This document shows positions 41,386-51,104 of a stretch of 64,000 nucleotides of DNA, piece after piece. The position numbers and the translations under genes were made by a program. The DNA lies in the NCBI RefSeq assembly GCF_009734425.1, contig NZ_CP046455.1, positions 744,001-808,000 on the forward strand, given 5' to 3'. The DNA comes from Corynebacterium occultum (lineage in GTDB: Bacteria > Actinomycetota > Actinomycetes > Mycobacteriales > Mycobacteriaceae). Below the pieces are notes generated by a model. That model did not search any database, was not told the DNA's origin, and saw only the letters and a list, made by a program, of their open reading frames with translations. How positions within the stretch are numbered: position 1 is the first letter of the stretch; every line of letters starts with the position of its first letter.

Positions 41386-42281
41386 GGGCGGTCCGTGTGC
41401 CGCAGCTTATCGACGACCGTCTCCCGCAGGGACCGCGCCCGGGAACGCAGTCCCCGCCCCGCACGCTTCGCCGCCCCGGCGGCGGCACCCGCCAGCCGGG
41501 CCAGCTCCTCCGAGGTGGAGGAGCTTTCCTCATGCTCTTCATAATCGTCATAGTCACCCCGGCTGGCCCCGATACCCAGGCGGGCAGTGGCCGCACTGGC
41601 GATCTCACCGACACTACGGCGCAGCTGCGTGGGATGGGGCTGCACCTTCGGCTCCGGACGGCCATCCACGGCATAGGCCACCACATTGATGTCCGGGCCC
41701 GCCGGGCTGACCTCAAAACCCAGCCAACTACGCTGCGCCTCCACCACCAGATCCGGAGGATCAAAGGGAAGATAGATCCCTCCCCGCGGCGTTCCCCGTT
41801 CCCCCGCCCAGAAAGGACTCTCAAAAGGCTCCGGCAGACCCAGATCCTCCCGCAGCTCCATCGGCCTGGCACAGAGCGAACGCTTCAACTCCCCGCGGTG
41901 CCAATGCGCCAGACCACCGAAGTCAGCCGCCTCATTCAACGCGAAAGCATAGACATCAGGGGCCTTCACCGCATTGCGTAACCGGGGGCTGAGCTCGGAA
42001 AGCAACTCCAGATCCGGCACCACCGTCTGAATCACCGTGACACCCGGAAAACCCGCAATATAGAATTCCCCCTCAGCAGCCGGGGTGGAACGGTTCAGCG
42101 GGAACTGCCCGATCGGGCTGATCGGCCAGGCGGGGTTCATCTGGGCCAACAGTTTACGGCCATAGCCACGGTCCGCCCGGGGTTCCGCGGCGATCACCTC
42201 AGCAGGGGAGGAGGCGGTGACAAACCACAACGTCACCACCGTCCCACGGGGATTTTCCGCCCGGTCCCAGGAATCCATCAT
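41382..42281 (-). CDS. Conserved actinobacterial protein (DUF6928-like)
   Basis: The 299-aa protein starts with TVVTLWFVTASSPAEVIAAEPRADRGYGRKLLAQMNP, only partly quoted here (TLWFVTASSPAEVIAAEP). It has no cysteine cluster or membrane helix, and ends in a basic Arg/Ala-rich tail (AKRAGRGLRSRARSLRE). It resembles proteins annotated as DUF6928; the function is unknown. It starts 14 bp after sepH ends and is probably in the same transcript. Confidence 0.65.
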   Translation of the reverse strand: MMDSWDRAENPRGTVVTLWFVTASSPAEVIAAEPRADRGYGRKLLAQMNPAWPISPIGQFPLNRSTPAAEGEFYIAGFPGVTVIQTVVPDLELLSELSPRLRNAVKAPDVYAFALNEAADFGGLAHWHRGELKRSLCARPMELREDLGLPEPFESPFWAGERGTPRGGIYLPFDPPDLVVEAQRSWLGFEVSPAGPDINVVAYAVDGRPEPKVQPHPTQLRRSVGEIASAATARLGIGASRGDYDDYEEHEESSSTSEELARLAGAAAGAAKRAGRGLRSRARSLRETVVDKLRHTDRP

Positions 42282-42295
42282 CGCCAGCGCCCCTG

Positions 42296-43213
42296 CTAGT
42301 TCTTGGGACGCTTGGTGTTGGTCCGGACCCCGAGGAGGACATCCTCCCAGTGCGGGGTCACCGCCTTACGACGCCGCTTCACCGGAGCCTGCTCCGGCTC
42401 CGGTTCACGCAGCTCATCCTCCTCCGGAGCCGTCACACTCTCCTCCGGCTCCTCCTCATCCCCGAACTCCTCCACATAACGGATCCCGCTGCCACCCACC
42501 GAGGAAAGCGAACGCACCGGCTGAACGAAATCCGGATCAGTCAGCTCAGCGGCCACCGCATTACGGGCCACCGCAGTGGGGGAGCTGGTGGCATGATTCT
42601 GGAAGGTCCACTCCGCCACATTCTGGGTGTGCCCGGCCTGCCAGGACACCTGGATCACCCATTGACCGGAGGCATCCCGGTAAGCATCCCAGGTGGCCTG
42701 GGAAAGATCATTACCCCGGGCGGTGAAAGCGGTGGCCAGCACCTCCCAGAGAGTGAGGCGGGCAGGGCCATCATCACGCACGGGATGCGCCCGCTTGGCG
42801 GTCTCCGCCACCTGGGCGCGTTCCAAGAGAACCGCGTAGGCAAAAGGTTCCACCCGGGCCTCCGTCACACCCATCTCCTCCGCCAGCTCAGCGGCGGTGG
42901 CACCCGCACGCACCCGATCCTGGATTTCCCGGGGACGCATGGTCATCGGCGCCGAGATTCGGGGATCGGTTTCCACGCGCGCTGGGCGGGGTTCGGTGGG
43001 TGGTATCACCGGGGTACGGACCTCCGGTTCGGGGGCGAGGGCGGGGTCCTCTCCGGGTTCCGGATTGGGGGGCGCCTGACCCAGGAGCACAGCGCGCAGA
43101 TTTTCGTCGACCGCCAGGAAGAACTGCTCGGCGGCCTCCGAGGGGTCTGCGGTGCTCCGGAAGACCAGGGAGGAATCCGTCGATTCACTGCTGACGAGGA
43201 ATAGCTCGCGCAT
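42296..43213 (-). CDS. sepH: Septation protein SepH
   Basis: The 305-aa protein begins MRELFLVSSESTDSSLVFRS, as in SepH. An N-terminal DUF3071 domain with a helix-turn-helix (PREIQDRVRAGATAAELAEE) and WEVLATAFTARGND/DLSQATWDAYRD segments follows, then a Pro/Glu-rich tail ending in HWEDVLLGVRTNTKRPK. SepH binds FtsZ and stimulates its assembly in actinobacteria. ATG 43213 has AAGGAG 6 bases upstream. It heads an operon with the DUF6928-like gene. Confidence 0.88.
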   Translation of the reverse strand: MRELFLVSSESTDSSLVFRSTADPSEAAEQFFLAVDENLRAVLLGQAPPNPEPGEDPALAPEPEVRTPVIPPTEPRPARVETDPRISAPMTMRPREIQDRVRAGATAAELAEEMGVTEARVEPFAYAVLLERAQVAETAKRAHPVRDDGPARLTLWEVLATAFTARGNDLSQATWDAYRDASGQWVIQVSWQAGHTQNVAEWTFQNHATSSPTAVARNAVAAELTDPDFVQPVRSLSSVGGSGIRYVEEFGDEEEPEESVTAPEEDELREPEPEQAPVKRRRKAVTPHWEDVLLGVRTNTKRPKN

Positions 43214-43265
43214 GCCGTTCTCCTTCGGGGATGGGCAAAGTGTTGATAAGTGCAACCCTAACGCA

Positions 43266-43297
43266 GAAAAGCGCCGCGACGTGTGAAGTCGCGGCGC
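43266..43297 (-). terminator. Terminator of serC
   Basis: Leftward, GCGCCGCGAC and GTCGCGGCGC pair (10 bp) and are followed by TTTT. It separates serC from sepH. Confidence 0.8.
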
Positions 43298-43318
43298 ATG
43301 TTAGGCGGTCAGGCCAGC

Positions 43319-44719
<1,401 letters not shown>

Positions 44720-44861
44720 TTACCGTCGGGGCTCCACGGTCTCAAGGGCAGGTAATAATTCCATAGGGATTACCTAGGGTTCCCAGGGCTGGCAAAGGCC
44801 GACCTGGGGAGCTAGCCCGCACCCCATTCCGTGGTAGCGTCGCCTTAGCTGAAATATGGCT

Positions 44862-44867
44862 TATACT
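44862..44867 (+). promoter_or_regulatory. -10 box of a proximal gltA promoter
   Basis: TATACT about 120 bp upstream of ATG 44986. The interval 44459-44985 has no convincing gene; it holds these control elements, a GATA tetranucleotide run near 44525 and small hairpins. Confidence 0.4.
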
Positions 44868-44985
44868 CCCCGGCGGGATCGGCGTGGATGCGATCATCTC
44901 ACCCTCAGGGGTGTGGTGGCCAGGCTGCGGTATGGCGGCCCGCCTTGCGGTGGGCATCCTGGGACCCGGGATAAATTGACAACTG

Positions 44986-46299
44986 ATGTTTGAAAGGGAA
45001 ACTGTGGCTTCCGAGAACAACGACAAGGCCGTCCTTCACTACCCCGGTGGTGAGTTTGAGATGCAGATCAAGCAGGCCACCGAAGGTAGCTCTGGTATCG
45101 AACTGGGCAAGATGCTCTCCGAAACCGGATTCACCACCTTCGACCCGGGTTATGTGTCCACCGGCTCCACCGAGTCGAAGATCACCTACATCGACGGCGA
45201 TGAAGGCATCCTGCGCTACCGCGGCTACGACATCGCTGAGCTGGCTGAAAACGCCACCTTCAACGAGGTTTCCTACCTCCTGATCAAGGGTGAGCTGCCG
45301 ACCACCGATGAGCTGCACAAGTTCAACGATGAGATCCGCCACCACACCCTGCTGGATGAGGACTTCAAGTCCCAGTTCAACATCTTCCCGCGCAACGCAC
45401 ACCCGATGTCCGTCCTGGCTTCCTCGGTGAACATCCTCTCGACCTACTACCAGGGCCAGCTGGATCCGCTGAACGAAGAGCAGCTGGACAAGGCCACCGT
45501 ACGCCTGATGGCCAAGGTACCGATGCTGGCCGCCTACGCCTACCGCGCTTCCCAGGGCAAGCCCTACATGTACCCGGATAACTCGCTGAACGCCCGCGAG
45601 AACTTCCTGCGCATGATGTTCGGCTACCCGACCGAGCCCTACGAGATCGACCCGATCCTGGTCAAGGCCCTGGATAAGCTGCTGATCCTGCATGCTGATC
45701 ACGAGCAGAACTGCTCCACCTCCACCGTGCGCATGATCGGTTCCGCACAGGCCAACATGTTCGCCTCCGTCGCCGGTGGCATCAACGCCCTGTCCGGCCC
45801 GCTGCACGGTGGCGCCAACCAGGCTGTTCTGGAAATGCTCGAGGACATCCAGAACAACCACGGCGGTGACGCCACCGAGTTCATGGACAAGGTCAAGAAC
45901 AAGGTTGACGGCGTCCGCCTGATGGGCTTCGGCCACCGCGTCTACAAGAACTATGACCCGCGTGCGCAGATCGTCAAGGAGACCGCACATGAGGTGCTCG
46001 CACACCTCGGTGGCGATGAGCTGCTGGACCTGGCCATGAAGCTTGAGGAGATCGCCCTGGCTGATGACTACTTCATCCAGCGCAAGCTCTACCCGAACGT
46101 GGACTTCTACACCGGCCTGATCTACCGCGCCATGGGCTTCCCCACTGATTTCTTCACCGTTCTCTTCGCAATCGGCCGCCTGCCGGGCTGGATCGCCCAC
46201 TTCCGCGAGCAGCTGCAGATGAACACCAAGATCAACCGCCCGCGCCAGATCTACACCGGCGAGACTCTGCGCAGCTTCGTTCCCCGTGAACAGCGCTAA
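44986..46299 (+). CDS. gltA: Citrate synthase
   Basis: The 437-aa type II enzyme condenses oxaloacetate and acetyl-CoA at the entry of the TCA cycle. It contains STESKITYIDGDEGILRYRG, HADHEQNCSTSTVRM (catalytic histidine), GPLHGGANQAVLEML (second histidine) and MGFGHRVYKNYDPRA with the catalytic Asp/His region. ATG 44986 gives MFERETVASEN, like the C. glutamicum N-terminus; GTG 45004 with AAAGGG upstream is an alternative. Confidence 0.95.
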   Translation: MFERETVASENNDKAVLHYPGGEFEMQIKQATEGSSGIELGKMLSETGFTTFDPGYVSTGSTESKITYIDGDEGILRYRGYDIAELAENATFNEVSYLLIKGELPTTDELHKFNDEIRHHTLLDEDFKSQFNIFPRNAHPMSVLASSVNILSTYYQGQLDPLNEEQLDKATVRLMAKVPMLAAYAYRASQGKPYMYPDNSLNARENFLRMMFGYPTEPYEIDPILVKALDKLLILHADHEQNCSTSTVRMIGSAQANMFASVAGGINALSGPLHGGANQAVLEMLEDIQNNHGGDATEFMDKVKNKVDGVRLMGFGHRVYKNYDPRAQIVKETAHEVLAHLGGDELLDLAMKLEEIALADDYFIQRKLYPNVDFYTGLIYRAMGFPTDFFTVLFAIGRLPGWIAHFREQLQMNTKINRPRQIYTGETLRSFVPREQR

Positions 46300-46457
46300 T
46301 CCCTCCCATTAAGAGGGTGGCCGCCAGTCAACGGCGTGCCTGACGGGTCGGATGCGACACCAGCCACTTATAATGGCAGGTGAAGTATCCGGCCCGTTTT
46401 CTGTCCCGGTCCGGAATCATACGCACTACCTGAGAAATCCAAGGAGTTCTGATCCTC

Positions 46458-46820
46458 ATGGAAAAGCCGCAGATTGAAATCCCCGCCGGTCCGGCACCGG
46501 AAGACCTCGTCATTGTCGATCTCATTGAGGGCGAGGGGGACGCGGTCCAGCCAGGCGGGCTGGTTGAGGTCCACTACGTCGGTGTCGACTACGAGACCGG
46601 CCAGGAATTCGACTCATCCTGGGACCGGGGCGAGAGCGCCCAGTTCCCGCTGAACGGTCTGATCGCAGGCTGGCAGGAGGGGATCCCGGGCATGAAGGTC
46701 GGCGGACGTCGTCAGCTCACCGTCCCTCCGGAGGCAGCCTACGGCCCGGCTGGTGGCGGACACCCCCTGTCCGGTCGCACCCTGGTCTTCATCATCGATC
46801 TGATCGGTGTCGGTAGCTGA
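46458..46820 (+). CDS. fkpA: FKBP-type peptidyl-prolyl cis-trans isomerase
   Basis: The 120-aa cytoplasmic FKBP has the family core: VEVHYVGVDYETGQEFDSSW, FPLNGLIAGWQEGIPGMKVG, and a C-terminal AYGPAGGGHPLSGRTLVFII. It speeds proline isomerisation in folding. It has no signal peptide. AAGGAG (46441-46446) lies upstream of ATG 46458. The gene follows gltA, as in C. glutamicum. Confidence 0.92.
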   Translation: MEKPQIEIPAGPAPEDLVIVDLIEGEGDAVQPGGLVEVHYVGVDYETGQEFDSSWDRGESAQFPLNGLIAGWQEGIPGMKVGGRRQLTVPPEAAYGPAGGGHPLSGRTLVFIIDLIGVGS

Positions 46821-46860
46821 TCGGGCTACTGAAAGCAGCTTTGTGGTGTTGAATAAGGGC

Positions 46861-47721
46861 ATGAACCAAGTAGTGGTACCCACCTTCACTCTGAATGACG
46901 GGACCGAGATGCCGCAGATCGGCCTCGGCACCTGGAAGATCACCGGCGAGGATGCAGTGCGGGTGGTCCGCGAAGCAATTGACGCGGGCTACCGGCACTT
47001 CGACACCGCCGCCATGTACGGGAATGAGTCCGAGATCGGGCGGGGGATCGCCGAGGCCATCGCGGCCGGCGATGTGACCCGGGATGAACTTTTCATCACC
47101 TCGAAGGTCCGCAATGAGGACCACGGATCGGAAGCCGCCTCACGGGCCTTCCACGCCTCCCTCAGTCGACTGGGGCTGGACTATCTGGACCTCTATCTCA
47201 TCCACTGGCCCTGGCCCCAGCGCGGGTTGTATGTGGAAACCTTCGAGGCAATCGCCAAGATTCAGGGACTGGGCACCGTGCAGTCCATCGGCGTAGCCAA
47301 CTTCTATGAAGAGGTGCTCCGCGAAGTGGTGTCCAAGACCGGGGTCGTACCGGCCCTGAACCAGGTCGAGCTGCACCCCGGATACTCCCAGGCGCCCCTG
47401 CGCAAGGTGCATGAGGAACTGGGGATCCTCAGCGAAGCCTGGTCCCCCCTGGGGCGGGGGCTGCTGCTGATGAACCCCCTGATCTCTGATATCGCCGATC
47501 AGGTGGGGCGCTCACCCGCCCAGGTCATCCTGCGTTGGGCGACCCAGCAGGGTATTTCCGTGGTGCCCAAGACCGCCTCGCGGTCCCGGTTGCAGGAGAA
47601 CATCCAGCTCTTCGATTTCGAGCTTTCCACGGGGCAGCTCAAGCAGATCAACGCCCTTGATGAGATGCGCGGTTTCGGTCGCGTTTTCGGGGATCCGCTG
47701 ACCTATCCGGGTGAGGTCTAG
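46861..47721 (+). CDS. Aldo/keto reductase (2,5-diketogluconate reductase type)
   Basis: The 286-aa NADPH-dependent reductase has the AKR tetrad: Asp and Tyr in GYRHFDTAAMYGNE, Lys in FITSKV, His in DLYLIHWPWP. NADP binding shows in WSPLGRG and IPKTASRSR-like VVPKTASRSRLQEN. The substrate is probably a small carbonyl compound. ATG 46861 has AAGGG upstream. A terminator follows 25 bp after the stop. Confidence 0.88.
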   Translation: MNQVVVPTFTLNDGTEMPQIGLGTWKITGEDAVRVVREAIDAGYRHFDTAAMYGNESEIGRGIAEAIAAGDVTRDELFITSKVRNEDHGSEAASRAFHASLSRLGLDYLDLYLIHWPWPQRGLYVETFEAIAKIQGLGTVQSIGVANFYEEVLREVVSKTGVVPALNQVELHPGYSQAPLRKVHEELGILSEAWSPLGRGLLLMNPLISDIADQVGRSPAQVILRWATQQGISVVPKTASRSRLQENIQLFDFELSTGQLKQINALDEMRGFGRVFGDPLTYPGEV

Positions 47722-47745
47722 TCGCGGTCCTGAGGTCCCCAGTGG

Positions 47746-47789
47746 CCGGGTAAGAAGATGTTAACTCACCCTTCTTACCCGGTTTTGTT
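47746..47789 (+). terminator. Terminator of the aldo/keto reductase gene
   Basis: CCGGGTAAGAA and TTCTTACCCGG (11 bp) with a 15-base loop, followed by TTTTGTTTT. Confidence 0.82.
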
Positions 47790-47830
47790 TTGTGAAGACA
47801 TCTAGTGAAGCTAGTGAATCCTGTAATGAC

Positions 47831-48004
47831 AGACTTTGCAGAATTTGCAAAACTTCCTTTTTGAACATTGTGGGGGTGATGTCATTTGTCTTAAATCTGC
47901 TGGTGAAAGAGATTCTCGGGGGTAGATTATTATGAAAATTCAAGAAAGTAGCCAATTGCGCTTACTCATTGCAATGTGAGTTGGGTAACTTAAGTTTGCA
48001 ACAA
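47831..48004 (+). promoter_or_regulatory. mctBC control region with RamB- and RamA-type motifs
   Basis: RamB-like motifs appear as ACTTTGCAG and ATTTGCAAAACTT (47833-47855) and AAGTTTGCAAC (47992-48002). RamA-like G runs appear as TGGGGGT (47871-47877) and CGGGGGT (47917-47923). The region is AT-rich. RamA and RamB control acetate metabolism, and mctC of C. glutamicum is a known target of both. Positions are motif matches only. Confidence 0.5.
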
Positions 48005-48082
48005 GGATTGTGACGGCACCCACATTGGGTGGTCACCTTCTATGTCTTCTAAAGACCGTCATTCAGCGGTAAAGAAAGTGAG

Positions 48083-48127
48083 ATGAGCAGCCGTGAGCGC
48101 GACACCTCCGATTCAACAACGGCGTGA
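48083..48127 (+). CDS. Possible 14-codon upstream ORF overlapping mctB
   Basis: ATG 48083 opens MSSRERDTSDSTTA and stops with TGA at 48125-48127, in a different frame from mctB, whose GTG start (48093) lies inside it. Ribosomes reading it would pass the mctB start. It could be a translational control element or coincidence. Confidence 0.25.
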   Translation: MSSRERDTSDSTTA

Positions 48128-48440
48128 GCCAACCGCCGCAGATTTTGTGGCGATGCAGAAAAGCCCTGAGTTCCAGGCCCTCCGGTCCAAGTTCCGGGGC
48201 TTTGCATTCCCCACTTCCATAGCATTTTTTGTCTGGTACATCGCCTATGTTGTGGTTGCCACCTTCCTTCCCGAGGCAATGTCGGTGGAGCTCATCCCGG
48301 GCTTCAATGTCGGCCTGCTGCTTGGTCTGGCGCAGTTCGTCACGACCTTCCTGATCACCTGGATTTACATCCGTTTCGCCAACAAGAACCTGGAACCGCG
48401 TCAGACGGCCATCCGGGAAGCAATGGAAGGTCGTGCATAG
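48093..48440 (+). CDS. mctB: DUF485 protein MctB, partner of the monocarboxylate transporter
   Basis: The 115-aa protein has two membrane helices (around residues 42-62 and 72-95: PTSIAFFVWYIAYVVVATFL, then a second) and a basic cytoplasmic end, typical of DUF485. DUF485 genes precede SSS-type acetate carriers. The start is GTG 48093. It ends 3 bp before mctC, so the two are co-translated. Confidence 0.87.
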   Translation: MSATPPIQQRREPTAADFVAMQKSPEFQALRSKFRGFAFPTSIAFFVWYIAYVVVATFLPEAMSVELIPGFNVGLLLGLAQFVTTFLITWIYIRFANKNLEPRQTAIREAMEGRA

Positions 48441-48443
48441 AAG

Positions 48444-50093
48444 ATGAACAGCACCCTTTACCTGGCGCAGGAAGCGCCATCCACCGGTAACCCGATCCTC
48501 AACATCTCGGTTTTCGTGGTCTTCATCGTGGTCACCATGACCGTGGTGCTCCGCGCCGGCAAGACCACCAAGGAGTCCTCCGACTTCTACACCGGTGGTG
48601 CCTCCTTCTCCGGTACCCAGAATGGTCTCGCCATCGCAGGTGACTACCTTTCTGCGGCATCCTTCCTCGGTATCGTCGGCTCCATCGCCCTGAGTGGTTA
48701 CGATGGCTTCCTCTACTCCGTGGGCTTCTTCGTCGCCTGGCTGGTGGCCCTGCTGCTGGTCGCTGAGCCGCTGCGTAACGTCGGCCGCTTCACCATGGCG
48801 GACGTGCTCTCCTTCCGCCTGCGCCAGAAGCCGGTCCGAATTGCCGCTGCCTTCGGCACCCTCTTCGTGACCCTCTTCTACCTGATCGCTCAGATGGCCG
48901 GTGCAGGTTCCCTGGTCTCCGTCCTGCTGGATCTGCACTCCTTCGGCTCCCAGGCACTCGTCATCGCCGTCGTCGGTGTCGTCATGATCGCCTACGTCCT
49001 CATCGGCGGCATGAAGGGCACCACCTACGTCCAGATGATCAAGGCTGTGCTGCTGGTCGCCGGTGTCGCCGTCATGACCGTCTGGTCCTTCGTCGCCATC
49101 AAGGGCGGCTTCAACACTCTGCTGGACGAGGCTGTCGCCATGCATGCCAGCTCCGCCACCCTGGCAGACAAGGGCTATGAGGCCATTGACATCCTCAACC
49201 CGGGCCTGAAGTACGGTGGCGACCTGGCTTCCCAGCTGGACTTCGTCTCCCTGGGCCTGTCCCTGGTGCTGGGCACCGCGGGTCTGCCGCACGTCCTGAT
49301 GCGCTTCTACACCGTGCCCACCGCCCGTGAGGCCCGTAAGTCCGTGGTCTGGGCCATCATCCTCATCGGCGCCTTCTACCTGATGACCCTGGTGCTGGGT
49401 TACGCAGCTGCTGCACTGGTCGGCCCGGACCGTATCCTCGCTGCACCGGGTGGCGCCAACGCTGCCGCGCCGCTGCTGGCTCTCGAGCTCGGTGGCCCGA
49501 TCTTCATGGCACTGATCTCGGCGGTCGCCTTCGCCACGGTGCTTGCCGTGGTCGCCGGACTGTCCATCACCGCCTCTGCGGCGGTCGGCCATGACATCTA
49601 CGACGCGGTCTTCCGTAACGGTGAGTCCACCGAAGCGGAGCAGGTCAAGGTTTCCCGTATCACCGTGATCGTCATCGGTGTCGTCTCCATTGTCCTGGGC
49701 ATCCTCGCGATGCAGCAGAACGTCGCCTTCCTGGTCTCCCTGGCCTTCGCCATCGCAGCTTCGGCGAACCTGCCGACCATCCTGTACTCCCTGTACTGGA
49801 AGAAGTTCAACACCGTCGGCGCAGTGGCCTCCATGTACACCGGCCTGATCTCCGCGCTGGTCCTGATCTTCTTCTCCCCGGCAGTCTCCGGAACCGATAC
49901 CGCCATGGTTCCGGGTGCCGACTGGGCGATCTTCCCGCTGACCAGCCCGGGTCTGGTTTCCATCCCGCTGGCTTTCCTGGCCGGTATCGTCGGTACCTAC
50001 CTCGGCAAGCCGGATAACATGGAAGAACTCCAGGCTGAGATGGAGGTTCGCTCCCTCACCGGCGTCGGCGTTGAAGCTGCGGTCGATCACTAA
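48444..50093 (+). CDS. mctC: Monocarboxylate/cation symporter MctC (SSS family, ActP-like)
   Basis: The 549-aa sodium/solute symporter-family protein has about 13 helices. Signature regions are FSGTQNGLAIAGDYLSAASF (helix 2), FRLRQKPVRIAAAFGTL, LMRFYTVPTAREARKSV and GLSITASAAVGHDIYD. The C. glutamicum homologue imports acetate, propionate and pyruvate. The RamA/RamB-like region upstream supports this. The C-terminus is hydrophilic (MEELQAEMEVRSLTGVGVEA). A 16-bp stem follows. Confidence 0.92.
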   Translation: MNSTLYLAQEAPSTGNPILNISVFVVFIVVTMTVVLRAGKTTKESSDFYTGGASFSGTQNGLAIAGDYLSAASFLGIVGSIALSGYDGFLYSVGFFVAWLVALLLVAEPLRNVGRFTMADVLSFRLRQKPVRIAAAFGTLFVTLFYLIAQMAGAGSLVSVLLDLHSFGSQALVIAVVGVVMIAYVLIGGMKGTTYVQMIKAVLLVAGVAVMTVWSFVAIKGGFNTLLDEAVAMHASSATLADKGYEAIDILNPGLKYGGDLASQLDFVSLGLSLVLGTAGLPHVLMRFYTVPTAREARKSVVWAIILIGAFYLMTLVLGYAAAALVGPDRILAAPGGANAAAPLLALELGGPIFMALISAVAFATVLAVVAGLSITASAAVGHDIYDAVFRNGESTEAEQVKVSRITVIVIGVVSIVLGILAMQQNVAFLVSLAFAIAASANLPTILYSLYWKKFNTVGAVASMYTGLISALVLIFFSPAVSGTDTAMVPGADWAIFPLTSPGLVSIPLAFLAGIVGTYLGKPDNMEELQAEMEVRSLTGVGVEAAVDH

Positions 50094-50130
50094 GATCTCC
50101 GGCTAAAAGTCCACACCAGAAGATTTACAC

Positions 50131-50170
50131 AGTACCGCCCCAGTGCCGCGCACTGGGGCGGTACTAGTAT
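50131..50170 (+). terminator. Terminator of mctBC abutting the next promoter
   Basis: AGTACCGCCCCAGTGC and its exact complement (16 bp) flank CGC. The downstream arm ends at 50165, where TAGTAT (50165-50170), the likely -10 box of the following gene, begins. Confidence 0.75.
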
Positions 50171-50177
50171 TTGGGGC

Positions 50178-51065
50178 ATGACACCCTCACCCGCGGCGGT
50201 GAGAGCCACAAAGCGGAAAAAAATCCGCCCCTGGGGGGTTCTCTTCACCCTGATCGCTCTAATCGCCCTCTCCTCCATTCCCTTCGTCGTATATTTCGGC
50301 GGCGGGAATTCTTCTGTCCAGAGCCAATCTGAAAGGCCGGGCGGACTGCCCCCGACCCGGGCCACGCTTTCGGTGCCGGAGTCCTTCAGCCGAGCTCCTG
50401 AGGCTGATGAGGGGGACGTTGAAGAAGGTGAGGCTGATGAAGAGGATGTCATCGAGGAATTCCTGCGGCACACCACCGGTTCCCAGGTGACCTACATCAG
50501 CCTCAGCGAGGACTATCACGCGGGCACCGCCACGGAACGTTTCGCCCGACCTGCGCTGAGCCTGATAAAGCTCTACCTGGCGGACTACGTGCTCAAGAAC
50601 GGCACCACAGCGGAACGCTTTGCCGCCCTGGACATGATCAGCTCATCCAGCGATGAAACGGCAGAGGAACTCCACCGGAAATATCCGGAAGCCATCGATG
50701 AGACCGCGGCGGAATATGAGTTGTTGTCCACCCGTTCCAATGAGCGCTGGGGCTACAGTCTCACCTCCACCTATGATGTGGTGACCTTCATCGCGGCGTT
50801 GCTGGAGGAGGACCCCACCCACCCCATTCTGGTGGCCATGTCCAAGTCTGATGAGGTGGCCTCCGACGGTTATGAACAGAACTTCGGCACAGCGGTGCTG
50901 CCCGGGGTCATCGGCAGCAAATGGGGCTGGTCCGATGACCTCGAGCTGCACTCCTCAGTCTCCTTCGGCGAAGATTTCGTGGTCGCCGCCGCCGTGACGG
51001 GATCAGCGGAAGACCTGACCTCGCTGGTGGAGAATCAATTAAAGGACCTGCCCGAGAAGAACTGA
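50178..51065 (+). CDS. Membrane-anchored protein with beta-lactamase/DD-peptidase-like motifs
   Basis: The 295-aa protein has an N-terminal anchor or uncleaved signal (residues 20-43), a Glu/Asp-rich linker (about 65-95) and an extracytoplasmic domain. The order SLIK (SxxK), SSSD and later SKWGWSD (KTG-like place) recalls serine beta-lactamases, but the second and third motifs are not canonical, so activity is uncertain. ATG 50178 lies 7 bases after TAGTAT, a leaderless arrangement. Confidence 0.6.
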   Translation: MTPSPAAVRATKRKKIRPWGVLFTLIALIALSSIPFVVYFGGGNSSVQSQSERPGGLPPTRATLSVPESFSRAPEADEGDVEEGEADEEDVIEEFLRHTTGSQVTYISLSEDYHAGTATERFARPALSLIKLYLADYVLKNGTTAERFAALDMISSSSDETAEELHRKYPEAIDETAAEYELLSTRSNERWGYSLTSTYDVVTFIAALLEEDPTHPILVAMSKSDEVASDGYEQNFGTAVLPGVIGSKWGWSDDLELHSSVSFGEDFVVAAAVTGSAEDLTSLVENQLKDLPEKN

Positions 51066-51104
51066 TGGGCAGATCCTTGAACTGAGGGTTCGACCGTGGT
51101 GGGA

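Noticed and set aside
48063..50090. 675-codon open frame antisense to mctB and mctC
   Set aside because: It mirrors the codons of a well-supported gene pair and gives a Gly/Asp/His-rich product with no domain; long antisense frames are common in high-GC DNA.
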